A stretch of DNA of 64,000 nt, from positions 474,501 to 538,500 of the forward strand of contig JACVVK020000291.1 of the NCBI GenBank assembly GCA_018292915.2. Direction: 5' to 3'. The notes below the pieces were generated by a model. The model saw nothing but the letters and a program-made list of their open reading frames with translations, made no database searches and had not been told where the DNA came from. Below, piece by piece: positions 42,001 through 52,207 of this stretch; the stretch's first letter is position 1; each line of letters begins with the position of its first letter. The DNA comes from Batillaria attramentaria. Taxonomy: Eukaryota; Mollusca; Gastropoda; Batillariidae. The translations under genes and the position numbers were made by a program.

Positions 42001-44160
42001 TATAGTCCAAGAATAGAAACTATAAAGCCATGCACTTTTGCGGCGCACCATTATAGTAACCCAGCTGATGTAAATGTTATTTCTGCTGTACGAGAGCATA
42101 TATATAAGCTTGTTCCACATTCACCAATGAAAACGAGGAAGGGGGCGGTGGGGAAGACCAGGGACAGGGAAGGTGGGGGTGGGGGTGGGGGTGGGGGGAA
42201 GGGGGGGGAGACGGGGGAGTTGAAACTGACTTGGCAGAGGCTACAAGTTACAAGCTGCGACACATTATATCAGAGTCAAAATGGTGCCTCAACAGCTGAT
42301 CCATAACTCGGACCACCCCCTACCCTTACACAACCCATCCCCAGAACACTGTCTGCTTTAGCTTGGGGTCATAGCCTTGTGCTACTGGCCTGGTCTCCTA
42401 AGCACCTGCCTGTACAAAAAGGGGGGGGGGGGGTATCTGTGCATAGGTTTTGGTACCACTTACCAAATGCTACATCATTAACAAAGTAGCGTGTATATCG
42501 CTTGGGTTGCTCCACTTCACATACCGTGGGGAAAACATAGCCCATTACTTCTAGCCCCAGTTATAGAGGACAAGTTTCGTCCTGTACCCATGACATGACC
42601 TATACCTGTGGGTGAAGTAGCTCTTTGTGATACAGGAAAGGTCCAAGGTACTTTATCATAGGTAGCTGACCTAGTTACTCCCTGCCTGGGTCAACTCTCA
42701 CTCGACGTCTAAACAAGCTGTATACATATTACTATGACCTATGCGAATTATACTATTCATACACAATGACACAGAAACATCTGCGTCTGATTCATACAAT
42801 CATTTTGCATTGTCACTGACAGAAATGCACATGCACACTGGCTGGTAGCAGCTGGCATCCCATTAAAAGCAAAAAATTGTTTTTCAAATAAAATAGATCT
42901 ACAGAATACAGTATTACCCTGGCCTGCCAAAAGAGACTGCTAGCTTTTTTGTGCTCAATAGTGGGTCAAATCAGATTAGTTCTGTTTTGTATAACCTACA
43001 TCTACCATACAGTTTCACTGCTAAATTTGTAAATAATTGCATAGTATAACAATCACTTTCTCAGTTTCTGCAATGTCCTACCAAATGGAACGCTTTTCAA
43101 TTTCACGGAAGCAGTATCCACAAACTTGACCTCTGATCCAATGCAGCCGTTTTAAAACAAGCTTAATTGAGAGTTACCTGGGACATATACCGTGTAAAGA
43201 ATGCAGTAAAAATGTTTAGACGACAGAATGGCTGGATGCTGAAGCAGTGAAAGTAGCTGGTGTACCACATGCTCAATCGACTTTCTGCAGGCTGTCATGG
43301 AAACAATACAGCTGAAGGTGGTAGTGGGGTGGAGAGGAAAGAGGTGTCACTGAGCATTTATCCTAAACACAATATACATGTGCACAAACTTATATGCACG
43401 AACACACACACGCGCACACTGCGAGGTACCTTGGAGAAGGACACCATGCATTTTCTTATGTGTTCATTAGCTGTCAAACTTTGGCAGAAACTGTACATGT
43501 ATGTGAGTCTTGTTCAGTAAGGAGGACCACACACTGCTGACCGACTGACCACTAGTGAGAAGTCACGTTACGAAACACGTTTGGTCAAAACGGGGTCCGA
43601 GCCGTGCAATGCCTGTTCTGTCACGATTACTTCCCAAAATACTGACCAAATATTTCGTTCCAAAGCTGTTACTGTGTAATTCAATGATTCAGTCAGTGGG
43701 AGGAGAGGTTGGGGCAGGACAGCAAGAATTTCACAACCATTCCGATTGTGGCAATAAGTCTTAGAGGTAAAACCGTACGTGCCCCGTGGCAGACTCACCT
43801 GTATGCTAGGGTCATACACTCGAAGAGTTTCGTCAGCGACGCATCAATACTGAGAGTCTGTGTACTCTTTGGCCCGAAGTTATACGTATGGGACGTCTCT
43901 CTGTTGGCTTGTACGAAGTCGAACCCAATACTTGCTCCAAAGTCTTTACTGTCGTCTGAGAAAATTGGTGCCTCTTCTTCGTCATCATCATCTTTATCTT
44001 CATGCACCCGACTAACCATGAAATGGCCACTGTGAATCGTAGAAGATTCCTTCTCCTCTTTCGGGACGTCAAAAATGTTTGAAAACTGATCTTTCTGCAT
44101 CCTTTGGATTTGCAGCATCTTGTCGGATGTCGTTGGACCCTGACGGTTGTCCCTGGTCAT
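23201..44160 (-). CDS. MLXIP: MondoA/MLXIP-type glucose-responsive bHLH-leucine zipper factor, complete
   Basis: Eighteen coding exons: 43799-44160, 40628-40734, 39214-39287, 38486-38617, 36694-36874, 36186-36275, 34385-34503, 32664-33338, 30637-30766, 28326-28555, 27897-28020, 26937-27091 (or 27094), 26500-26607, 25699-25780, 25089-25188, 24363-24486, 23772-23901, 23201-23343. Their sum is 3066 nt, exactly 1022 codons with the stop, and every intron is GT-AG with consistent phase. The first ATG in frame with the conserved region is at 44158-44160. The protein has the N-terminal Mondo conserved region, a Ser/Thr/Pro/Ala-rich middle, the bHLHZ and the C-terminal WMC/DCD domain. Mondo proteins pair with Mlx, sense glucose-6-phosphate, shuttle between cytoplasm (mitochondrial surface) and nucleus, and bind ChoRE elements. 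Invertebrates generally have one Mondo, the pro-orthologue of MLXIP and MLXIPL. The larger size than human MondoA (919 aa) comes mainly from the middle region. Confidence 0.96.
25089..26607 (-). CDS. MLXIP: Mondo bHLH-leucine zipper exons 13-15
   Basis: Exon 13 (26500-26607) ends with the basic region HLTAEQKRRCNLK. Exon 14 (25699-25780) gives SGFDLLHTLVPSLAQNPKVS then KATMLQK (helix 1, loop, helix 2). Exon 15 (25089-25188) gives TAEHCRKMKSERAQMQQEAG and the start of the zipper. The H, E and R contacts typical of E-box-type binding appear in HLTAEQKRR. The acceptor of exon 14 (gtgttacag|AGT) abuts a degenerate minisatellite made of the same motif. A (GT)30 microsatellite lies at 25314-25374 in intron 14. 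Confidence 0.95.
25314..25374. repeat. (GT)n microsatellite
   Basis: About 30 GT repeats in MondoA intron 14. Confidence 0.97.
25781..26075. repeat. Degenerate TGTAACA minisatellite at a splice acceptor
   Basis: I count about 17 exact TGTAACA words in 295 bp, nine of them CTGTAACA (TGTTACAG on the gene strand), often in the context CTGTAACACAAACAAGTAA. The first one is the acceptor of MondoA exon 14. Confidence 0.9.
26937..33338 (-). CDS. MLXIP: Mondo exons 8-12, low-complexity Ser/Thr/Pro/Ala-rich region
   Basis: Residues 356-793. Exon 8 (675 bp) is a long Ser/Asn/Thr-rich block with SP repeats. Exon 9 is Pro/Ser/Thr-rich. Exon 10 begins GTYPGAVIKKEPAPVPAP and is followed by an Ala/Thr-rich stretch. 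Exon 11 is Ala/Ser/Thr-rich. Exon 12 contains SPSPSPSPSP. The family's middle region is disordered and poorly conserved, so assignment rests on open frames, splice sites and phase continuity rather than homology. Exon 12 has a tandem NAGNAG acceptor (27091 or 27094) that would add or drop one Ala. Confidence 0.88.
28861..29341 (-). mobile_element. SINE family A, full length, with target-site duplication
   Basis: A complete minus-strand copy in MondoA intron 9. The flanks AAGTTACATTTCTTT (28835-28849) and AAGTTACGTTTCTTT (29344-29358) differ at one base and are a convincing 15-bp target-site duplication, as made by LINE-driven retrotransposition. Confidence 0.88.
29397..29524. mobile_element. 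Foldback MITE, 120 bp, flanked by TTAA (piggyBac-like)
   Basis: 29401-29520 runs from CTCTTTGACGACGAAGCACA to its inverse, with TTAA on both sides. The left arm is 39 bp and the inverse arm is perfect. A 36-bp piece of the right arm starting CTATAGGAAATCGCG is duplicated in tandem. TTAA duplication and CYCTTTGA-type ends are typical of piggyBac-derived elements. It lies in MondoA intron 9. Confidence 0.75.
29807..30629 (+). mobile_element. hAT-like non-autonomous TIR element (family T1), 823 bp
   Basis: The ends CAGGGCTCCCTAAA and TTTTCGGGAGCCCTG are inverted. ATTAT occurs directly at both sides (29802-29806 and 30630-30634) as a target-site duplication. An inverted relative is at 34877-35735. 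It contains a decayed reading frame that corresponds to the short ORF of that copy. Its right end lies 7 nt inside the intron from the MondoA exon 9 donor. Confidence 0.82.
31651..32154 (+). mobile_element. tRNA-derived SINE (family A), full length
   Basis: The head resembles a tRNA with pol III boxes: TAGTGTAGTGGTTAGCAC (A box region) and GGTTCGAGTCC (B box). A roughly 400-bp body and an A tail of about 25 follow. Flanking tracts T8-G-T4-G-T7 (31627-31647) and T9-G-T4-G-T7 (32158-32179) look like the target-site duplication. The same body recurs at 3841-4322, 28861-29341, 32180-32606 and 37814-38294. It lies in MondoA intron 8. Confidence 0.88.
32180..32606 (-). mobile_element. SINE family A, 5'-truncated, inverted partner
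   Basis: The body is the same as the neighbouring element in the opposite orientation. The head is cut within the A box (only TTAGCAC remains). Its A tail is the T-run at 32158-32179, into which the 31651 copy appears to have inserted. Confidence 0.85.
34385..36874 (-). CDS. MLXIP: Mondo exons 5-7, central activation segment
   Basis: Residues 226-355. Exon 5 has MDMDFTDNLFSSLNQPFPFP and NPRELS, equivalent to the human DTLFSTL...WPNPRE segment. Exon 6 has LIQPGLVQLQPNLEDFMDID, equivalent to MIQPGLIPLQPNLDFMD, an amphipathic acidic transactivation-type motif. Exon 7 is Ser/Met/Thr-rich. Phases are 0/1/1/0. Intron 6 contains a TIR element at 34877-35735 and (AAT)n at about 34766-34799. Confidence 0.92.
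34877..35735 (-). mobile_element. hAT-like TIR element (family T1), 859 bp, with an N-terminal ORF remnant
   Basis: The termini are CAGGGCTCCCTAAA and TTTAGGGAGCCCTG, with CACAC on both flanks (34872-34876 and 35736-35740; low-complexity context). It carries a minus-strand ORF at 35114-35335 starting MPPKKLKVQKTMDFFV, lysine-rich then Ser-rich. This looks like the first exon of a transposase but has no catalytic part. A (TG)26 tract at 35037-35088 is internal. It has inserted in MondoA intron 6. Confidence 0.82.
37336..37801. mobile_element. TIR element (family T2), 466 bp
   Basis: The ends CAGTGTTCCCCAT and ATGGGGAACACTG are perfectly inverted. It is related to the 14324 element in the opposite orientation. 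No target-site duplication is visible; a SINE abuts its right end. It lies in MondoA intron 4. Confidence 0.8.
37814..38294 (-). mobile_element. SINE family A, near full length
   Basis: A minus-strand copy in MondoA intron 4 with both box regions. It directly abuts the end of a TIR element (37336-37801). A 12-bp direct repeat, GCATCAATGGGG, lies at the junction. It has no clear A tail. Confidence 0.85.
38486..44160 (-). CDS. MLXIP: Mondo N-terminal conserved region (glucose-sensing module), exons 1-4
   Basis: Residues 1-225. Exon 1 encodes TIHSGHFMVSRVHEDKDDDD, an acidic insert, and SIDASLTKLFECMTLAY. Exon 2 encodes SGKITSPKWKPFRGMHLTVK and VRLNNIIWREWHMQY. Exon 3 encodes RKPIVCQFATPLSDYIH. 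Exon 4 encodes EGKYWKRRLDTVTKEYKRWR and RYFRDRIL. These are the MCR blocks that carry nuclear export/14-3-3/Mlx-independent regulation in the family. The PKW-K-F-G-L and KYWKRR motifs are diagnostic. Intron 1 (40735-43798) contains a left-half copy of the CAGGCTGGGGAATT repeat at about 40815-41000. Intron 2 (39288-40627) holds another copy and a LINE 3' end. Confidence 0.95.
39407..39757. mobile_element. TIR element (family T7), decayed full copy
   Basis: It begins CCTGGGGAATTGCTGA and ends AATTCCTCAGCCTG, with the same interior as 57941-58304 (ATTTAGTAGC, ATGCAAGTCTTTAAAAATGA, CTTTGGCTGAAAC). It lies in MondoA intron 2, 120 bp from exon 3. Confidence 0.78.
39950..40275 (+). mobile_element. 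LINE (CR1/Jockey-like) 3' end
   Basis: The frame from about 39957 to the TAA at about 40065 reads RNSLPADLRNAPTLSVFKSS then LKTFLFRKTFQ. This is the characteristic last segment of a non-LTR retrotransposon reverse-transcriptase ORF. About 190 bp of 3' UTR and a short (TAG)n tail follow. The rest of the element is missing (5' truncation). It lies in MondoA intron 2. Confidence 0.75.
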
Positions 44161-44754
44161 TCCAGGGTTGAAAAACAAGGTCAATATCTCCACGAAACTG
44201 GACTACCTCAAGATAACCAAAACAAGGTCCGCCATTACTATACAGATGATTCTACAGCGTGATCATGCTCTTAGCGCGTGCCCCTCTGTTTGGACCAATC
44301 AACTCGCAGTCACGAATCTTTTAAGCAAGGTCAAGGTTTGTCGACAGTTGGCCTTCGTGATAGCGCTGATCCAAACTCCACCGCAGCGAAATGTTCTCGG
44401 TACACACAGAGTGCAGTGGAGTTAGGAATTAATGTGGCGGAGATTACAGCTAAGCCTTGAGCTGGGGACGGAGGGAGGGGGTGAAAGGTGTTTACAGCTT
44501 ATGGTGGGAGACCAACCTGGAAAGAATAACCGTTAATGAGATGCCGTTTTCGCACTGCTGACGGTCTCACGGGGGTAAACTACGTGACATGAAGGTGTAC
44601 GAGGAGAAGCTATCGGCCGCATAGGCGAAAAGATGACAAAACTAAGAAAAATCGACACTGAATAATATTTTCGGGCAGGTAAAAAGTGGAAGGCAAACTC
44701 AGTAAACATGTAAACCGTTTCCGTTTCAGTAAACATGGTTGTCTGCAGAATAGG

Positions 44755-44945
44755 GGTGGGTGGGTGTTTGGGGGTTTAACGTCCTTTTCCACCACATAGG
44801 GTGATCAAGGACCGGGCAACGATAAACTTGAAAAAAAAAAAAAGCCAGCACAAATATTTGGCCCCAGCTGGGATACGAACTCACGACCCGAGCATTACTA
44901 GTAGAAGTCCAACGCTCTACGTACCATTCGACCACCCCGGCTCCC
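44755..44945 (-). mobile_element. tRNA-like SINE (family D)
   Basis: On the minus strand the head reads GGAGCCGGGGTGGTCGAATG with GTGAGTTCGTATCCC as the B-box region. The body includes GGTGGAAAAGGACGTTAAAC near its 3' end. Solitary matches to that tail occur near 36995-37025. Confidence 0.65.
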
Positions 44946-45644
44946 CGTCTGCAAAATAAATGAAACAGACTTGACTGAATGAAAAAAAAAAAAAAACCCT
45001 GTTTTTTTTTTCCCCGGCCGCAGAAACTCAGTTGAACCGACTCAGTTCCGGTCAGTTTTGTCAATACAGACGCCGGGACTGCTACGCGGAAAAAAACAAA
45101 ACAAAACACTGACCCCCGCCGCCGTCACTGACTTTTTCAGGGTGGGGTTGGGGGGAGGGGGGTTGGGGGTTTTCCACCACATACTGACTTCTTCAGACTG
45201 CGAATACTTTTACAAATTCATGCAGAAAAACTACGTGCTATTTTGTCTTCTCAGTCTCGCCAGTCACGGTGTTTTCTGCAGACATGAAAAACTGCTATTT
45301 CAGTTGTCATTTCCGTTTTATTATGTCAGTCGTCGGATCATGTCATAGTTTCCGGCGCCGGCCGAAAAATTCAACTTGATTTTTCTGCAGACGCCGGGAA
45401 TCAGTTGTCGACTGATCAAGCCGGTGCTGTCAAGTTATAGCAAATCAGTTTTATCACTGATCTTTTGCCAATAATAGATTTCTTCTCGAGTCAGTGCCCC
45501 GGCAGTCGTACATTCCGTTCTCGGCGTATACGGCACCTCAGTCAAGACAAGTCACAGCGTCAAGTTTTGAACTCGTGAACCAAGCCTATCATGATGTCGG
45601 AAATCTCGACCGGCCCGGCACCCGACTGGGATTAGTCAAGTTTA

Positions 45645-45672
45645 CCCCCCCCCCCCCCCGGGGGGGGGGGGG
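45645..45672. repeat. C15G13 homopolymer palindrome
   Basis: Fifteen C residues are followed immediately by thirteen G residues, then AGGGG. It can fold back on itself, and both strands have quadruplex potential. Confidence 0.95.
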
Positions 45673-46659
45673 AGGGGAAATTTCACGGTCTCAGTGTCAC
45701 TGACCGTCCGGCTTTGCACGACTGAACGGCAACCACTGAACAAACCCGCCAAGATTACTAGTACAACCAAAGATCTTTCCCCTACGGAGGAGAAAGATCT
45801 TTGGTACATGTACAACTGAGACAGCCGCCGTTTCAAAGTAGACAAACGTTATCAGTATGGCCACGGCGCCGGTCAAGAACACTGAGCTGCACAAAGCCCG
45901 GCGGGTGCAACGGTACGCTCACAACTGAACAGTCTACATCAGATGTGTTTCAAGAAATAACTGAGAGTATCTCAGTGAAAGCGATACTCGCGGCACTGGC
46001 ACAATCTGCTGGCCGCCGTACGCCGGAACCGGAAAAAGCGGAACTGAACCAATGCGGGTCCGGTCACTGCCACTGAGCAAGGGCCTACATATATGTAGGT
46101 CCCTGCACCGAGTTACTCCTTGTAAAAGAGTGACAGCAACACTGTAAAACTGGCTGAGTATCAGTCAGACGCCGCCTGGCTTTCGCCTGTAGTGGCTGCC
46201 AGTTAGCCGGCTTCAGTCTCAAAGTTGGCTCGGTGCCAGACTGTGAAAGTCTGTAATTGTCGGCTGCTTTTCAGGGCCGGACGGAGTCAGTGATACTAAG
46301 ACTGAGGGGGGGGGGGGAGTGCTCAAGCATCCCAACCCCACTGTCCCTCGATCCCCCCAAAGAACTGATTCAAAGCTAAAGTAATAAACAATAAGCATAT
46401 ACATGTAGTCAGTTTCCAGCGCTGAAGCCCCGACACCCCCGGCCGCCGGCCCGGCTCCGGCCTCACTGAGTGGCGCCCCCCCCCCCCCCCCCCCCCGCCT
46501 CGGCTGGCGCCCAAGTCGAAGTCAGTCGAAGCACACCGGCGGCCCCCTCTCCCTAAGACAAGAAGATAAGATAGATAGGACTGATTACTTTATTAATCCC
46601 TCATAGGGAAATTCCATGTCCGCCCAGACACAGCGACAATACATCAAACTGAATCCTGC

Positions 46660-46906
46660 ACACACACACACACACACACACACAGCGCAAAGATCACAGT
46701 TGTATGCCGCACATACTGGTTAGAAACTGGTACTGCCGCAAGAGGGCACTGAGACCTGCAACGATAAACTATAGGTTATAATGCACGTTATCCACGTAAA
46801 ATGAGCAGGATACGTGACCCACTTAAAATGCATTTTAACAACTAAAGGTACCCAAAATCAAGGTTGGCTGCCAAAGACTGCACACACACACACGTACACA
46901 CACACA

Positions 46907-46939
<33 letters not shown>

Positions 46940-47155
46940 CCCGTGACACACACACAGCGCAAAGATCACAGCTGTATGCCGCACATACTGGTTAGAAACT
47001 GGTACTGCCGCAAGAGGGCAGACCTGCAATGATAAACTATAGGTTATAATGCACGTTATCCACGTAAAATGAGATAATCCACTTAAAATGCATTTAACAA
47101 CTAAAGGTACCCAAAACCAAGGTTGGCTGCCAAAGACTGCACACACACACTGACG
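46660..47155. repeat. Direct duplication of about 200 bp, period about 275 bp
   Basis: The segment starting AGCGCAAAGATCACAG and ending GGCTGCCAAAGACTGCACAC occurs at about 46684-46885 and 46957-47145, differing by short indels. Both copies are bordered by (CA)n, suggesting slippage or unequal exchange between the CA tracts. Confidence 0.85.
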
Positions 47156-47553
47156 CACACACAATCGAGACACACCCACAACTGGGTCTTTCTTGCTTAG
47201 AGACTTCAGTAGAGAGTACTTCTGATATGTATGTATAGTCTGATGTGTTTTGTCTCTGCGCGATGCGCTCAGTGCGACGACGGACAGTCCCGGTGCCTAG
47301 GATTCAGTTTGCTAGAAAGCAGGAGAAGACACCGTGATACATACACGTACTGTTCAGTATCCTTCAGTACTCGGCCGCCCGAAGCCGGCACAGCTGTACC
47401 CGAGCATCAGTTTACAAGTTTTCATGAACTCGGCCAGACTGCTAGCATGATTTTCGGAAGCCGGATCCTCAGTAGTTCCAGTATTCATGAGGCCCAAGAA
47501 ACGGAGAGTTGTTTGCTCAAACGGATGTTTGGACGGACAGGGGATTTGGTCTA

Positions 47554-47985
47554 GTGACAGGGGATTTGGTCTAGTGGTTAAGGCATCCGACTTCAGATCC
47601 CGAGCCGCAGGGTTCGAGTCCCCGGTGGGCAGGAATATGGTGGGATTTTTCCTTACCATATCGAGTCAAATCCATGTGGAGACTCGTTTACGGTGCCTGT
47701 CTCGCCTTCGTGTACACATGCACGCACATACATCAAGTGTGCATGCTAAAAATCCCACGTTCATCTTTCGAAGAAGAGTAGGCTGTGGCCGGTGTCGTGG
47801 TAAACAGAAAGACTGTCGCACGCACCAGAGTGAATAGCAGGGTGGAGGTTTGCACATAAAGTAGCGCTTAGCGGCAGCAGGCTTTCACTGCTTCGTCCTC
47901 CAGCCCTGCGGCGCCGTGAGCATTTCAGCACAGATGGATATGTGCGCCGAGGAGAAGTCTACCATACCATACCATGTTTCACATA
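47554..47985 (+). mobile_element. tRNA-derived SINE (family C)
   Basis: The head GATTTGGTCTAGTGGTTAAG with GGTTCGAGTCC (B box) is partly duplicated at its 5' end (GGGGATTTGGTCTAGTG occurs twice). The body runs to a (CCATA)n tail at about 47964-47985. The acceptor stem does not pair, so it is not a functional tRNA. Confidence 0.75.
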
Positions 47986-50900
47986 TGGGCCTTTCGGAGG
48001 TGAGGTATAGTTTATGATCTTCCGGATACCTCACACCTTTTCAGTGCGTGTTTTTGCTAAACTTTTCACTTATCAAACAGTTCAAATTATATACTACATA
48101 GTTGAAAAACTGTTACGTCCATGGCTTTTGATTGCTTATTTCCTGAAATATTAACCAATAAAGTTCCACTGAACACATGCGCGTGCTCACACACACACAC
48201 ACACAAATACAAACACACACACATAAAACACAGTTTCCTCTTTTATTCACCTGCTTAAAACTAAAAGACATGAAAAGAAACAGACAATAGTAATGTGAAA
48301 GACAGCAAAGGACTTCATTCAATCATTTATACAGTACAAAATATTATGGACGACAATCATACTCAATTAACCACACAATCATACACTTTTTTTTCCCCCC
48401 AACATTAGAAAAATTGTACAACTGCAAATTCCCATAAACAATTACCACAAACATCCACAAACCATTTGAGGGGGAGGGGGGGTAGGGGGATGTCAGGATT
48501 GCAAAAATATGTATTGCAATACTATTGTAGTCAAACACCACGGGACTTCAAACTCATGCATGCTTTGGTATGCTACAGTCAATGTGTAAAATTCGGTGAC
48601 GCAACAGTTTCAGTGTTTATTCAACAATAATAACCCATTTGCCACCATGATCCCATATATGGGATCGACATATTTGCCATGAAACATCAAGTTTTTAACA
48701 AAAAATTCCAAACTTACTGTAAGAACCTACTGTTCATTTCAGACTAAAACCAAACTATCCTAGGAATTTCCTTCGAAAAAGAAAATTGGGGTCTCATGGG
48801 TTAAGTCGGTGTGCTGCATTTGAAGTACAGACGCCGTCACGAGTGCAACTGTTCTCAACCAATAAGTCTCCCTATAAAAGAGCCAGTACTGCAAACTTAG
48901 AAACAGCGCCTTTAAGGAAATTTTTCTTTCAGCCTGTTTTGGGGACCATGGCAAATGATTCCAGAAAACCAAAGCAAAGCAAACTCGCACACAACAGAGA
49001 AAAAAAAGCCCTCATGCACACCATACATTTATAGAGAAACTTGAAACCGTGCATGCATTGAAATAATCAACTCGCTGTGGTTTCTGCAAATGTGCCCATC
49101 AAATTACAGGGAATGTGAGGGAGGAAAACAATAAATAACGAGGGGATGGGGGGTAGGGGAGTCTGGGGGTGAGGAGGGGCCAGGTAGATACAGCTGTATC
49201 TCAAACAGTATCAAAGAACATCTTAACAACAGTAACGAGCCAGCTTACGCCAATTCATCAAACTTAACACGTCAATGATACACACTATGTATTACACACA
49301 GATAAACAGCATTTGAGGTTCATTTTGTCAAACACGTGAACCGACAATTTGTCTGTTAACGTGGCGAGACAGACACGGGCCTTTTACTGACTCAGCTGCC
49401 AGTTAAAGGCGCAACTTGCAAAAACAGACCTCTGACCAAAGGAGGCAATGTCAGGAACTTTCAAAACCTCCATGCAGACAAAGGAAATGTGGGAAGGACA
49501 ACGCGTACTGCCAAGCACTGTCACGCACATTTTCGACTCACGAATAAGGAAGATGGGAGGAGGGTGCAAATGAGAGGGGAAGGGGTGTGGTATGTGGAAA
49601 AACAAAAACAATACATGCACACATGAACAAATCTGTTTACAGTTTCATGCCATGGGTAAAAAACAAATTCTGGGGCAGATAGTTGGGTAATCATTATTAA
49701 TATTGTTACACCATCCCACACACTGAATAAATTTACATACTTAATAATAATAATATTATTTATTGGGTGCCTATCCCCGGGGAATGAACTCTAGGCGCCT
49801 TACAATGTAAAACCGAAGTAAAAAATAAAAAATTTAAAAATTAAAAAAATCAGGGGGGGTGGGGGGGGATGTACGGGGCAGTGAAACACAGTAATAGTTA
49901 GAACTTTCTTTTGGAGGGGCTGATGGGGTGAGTTGGGGTGGCTGAGCAAAGGGGATGGGGGAGGTGGTGATGGTAGTGGTGGTGGTGGGGTGTTAGGGTG
50001 AGCTTTCTTAATGCAAATCATTCTTATGATTCCTTTTCAGAGAGTCCTTTGTGCTTATAACAAAGTCATTTTCTCTGCTCGAACAAGCGCAAGGTTGGTC
50101 GGTCACCTGAACAATAAACTGAAAACAATGAACAAAGCTGCAACTTTTTGTTGTTGTTGTTTTAGTTTTGTTTTCAAAAACAAATAAACAAAACCTCATT
50201 GCTGCACTGCGATGCAAACGAGTGAGATGATTATACAACAATGTCCACAAAGGAAACAAATCAGATATGTATGGAAATCAATGTTACAACATAAGGCTGC
50301 ATGTACACAGTACATGATTATGTAACGTTCCATGATTACAAAGTTGTGTACAACACACACACAAAAATAAATAAAACAGGAGAACTGATGAATGCCCTCT
50401 GGGGTGTGGTGTAAAGGAACTGAACGACTTTTCATGCAGTCTAAAGGTGTTTCCCCAAAACACTTTTCAATTCTGGCAAAAGCAGTCGTAACCCCCCTCC
50501 CCCCACATCAAACCCCCTCCTCCAGCAAGATGCACCATGGGGCAAAAGTGCTGCTTCACCACGAAGAATGAAAAAAAAAAGAAAAAAAAAAAGAAAAAGA
50601 GGAAAACAAGAGGAAAATAAAATGGTGCATGTCTTCTGTGAATGCACACATCAGAGGAAGAGAATAATTCACGCTTTTGATTTGACCTTCTTCACCATCT
50701 ACTGTGCCAATGACAACAGTGAGGTTTCCGCGTCTCCATCTTTTTTTCCTTTTGACTTGCACAACCTAAACTAGTGTCCAAAAGAAACGATACCAAGGGT
50801 TGGCAAGGACATACAATAAAAGCAGAACAATACAGAAATTTCACTTGTGGTATATTTCATTAGCAAATGTTTCCGGTATTCCCGAGCGCAGACGCTGTAT

Positions 50901-52149
50901 TTGGGATGTGGAATACGTAAATCTATGTTTTTAGGCCTCGGGGATCACTTTGCACAAAAACATTCTGACAACAGTTTGGTATCGTTTCTTTTGGACAATA
51001 GTGTATTATTGCTTGAGAATGATTACACATGCACCAACACAGTACGCAAAGTATGTGTATACTTTATCCCACACTGAACTGTCATCTCTCCTCCCCTGAA
51101 ACTTGTGTGAAGTGTTTATAATATACCGGGGGGTAGACATTTTTTACATAATTTATGAACAAAACAAAAATTCACCTTAACTTCATTTCAACATTCACAC
51201 CAATTCTGACTAAATCAGTAAATGCATAGGATTTCCACAGGGTTTCCCTCTTTTCCCACACTTCAAAAAATGTACAGGGATTAAAACTTTGTAAGACATC
51301 TTCAAGGTGTTTGTTGCACGTGTGTGATTTGTGAAAAACATTCATGTTGTACACAATTACCCAGTGCGCGTATTACTGCAAGTTCCACAAATGGGGTGTT
51401 TGAGAATAACCTTGCATTTCTCATACAATTCACGACAAAAGAAAAAAAAAACAACAACAAAAAACCAAAAAAGAGAAAATTCAGGAATGTGTGGCACACA
51501 CACATTTCCAACAATGTGTCGAATCTTCCAGCCTGGACACCACTCCAGTAGTACATGTACATCATTTCAAAACTAAAGCCTTAAAACATGATAGTCATAA
51601 ATACACAGAAAACTGGACAGAAGAACAAACAGACGGACAGACAGACTAATGACACACTGGACACATTTCACTGGCCATCTTCTTCATCTCGGCAAAATGC
51701 AAGGGCAAACAGAATTCTGCAAACTTGAAACATAACCCCAGCCTGAGCCATGACTGGACAGGGATAAACTACCGTACTCTACCATAAGATTAACTGCCTT
51801 TTTGAAAAAAAAGAAAAGAGAATGAAACAACAATGATAAAACTACAACAACCACCCCTCATCCAAACACTAAAACACAAAAATGAATAAACAAACCAAAA
51901 CAGGTGAGAATAAAAAAACACACAAAACACACACGAAGAAATAAAATACAAAACAAGGAAAAAGACTTAACCTAACAAAACAGCAACCCCCCCCCCCCCC
52001 CCCAAAAAAAAAGGACACCAAGGTTGCATCAAGGGATGTAGGATCCCCCTGCCTGAAATGCCTACAACTGCAGAGCTAAGGTGTGTTACCATAATTATAG
52101 CAGACTGGCAGCAGCAAACGTAACAGGATATACGAACGCTAGTAGCAGC

Positions 52150-52207
52150 CACCCATTACCTGGGAGGAACACCACTGGAACTGGCATAGAGTTGGGACAG
52201 CAAAAAA
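52150..52207 (+). mobile_element. SINE family A, 3' tail fragment
   Basis: Only the last roughly 50 bp of the body (CCCATTACCTGGGAGGAACA onward) plus an A-rich tail remain. Confidence 0.75.

Noticed and set aside
43795..44193. Earlier MondoA start at 44193
   Set aside because: The codon there is GTG, not ATG. The ATG at 44158-44160 is the first credible initiator in the frame. A further upstream noncoding exon remains possible.
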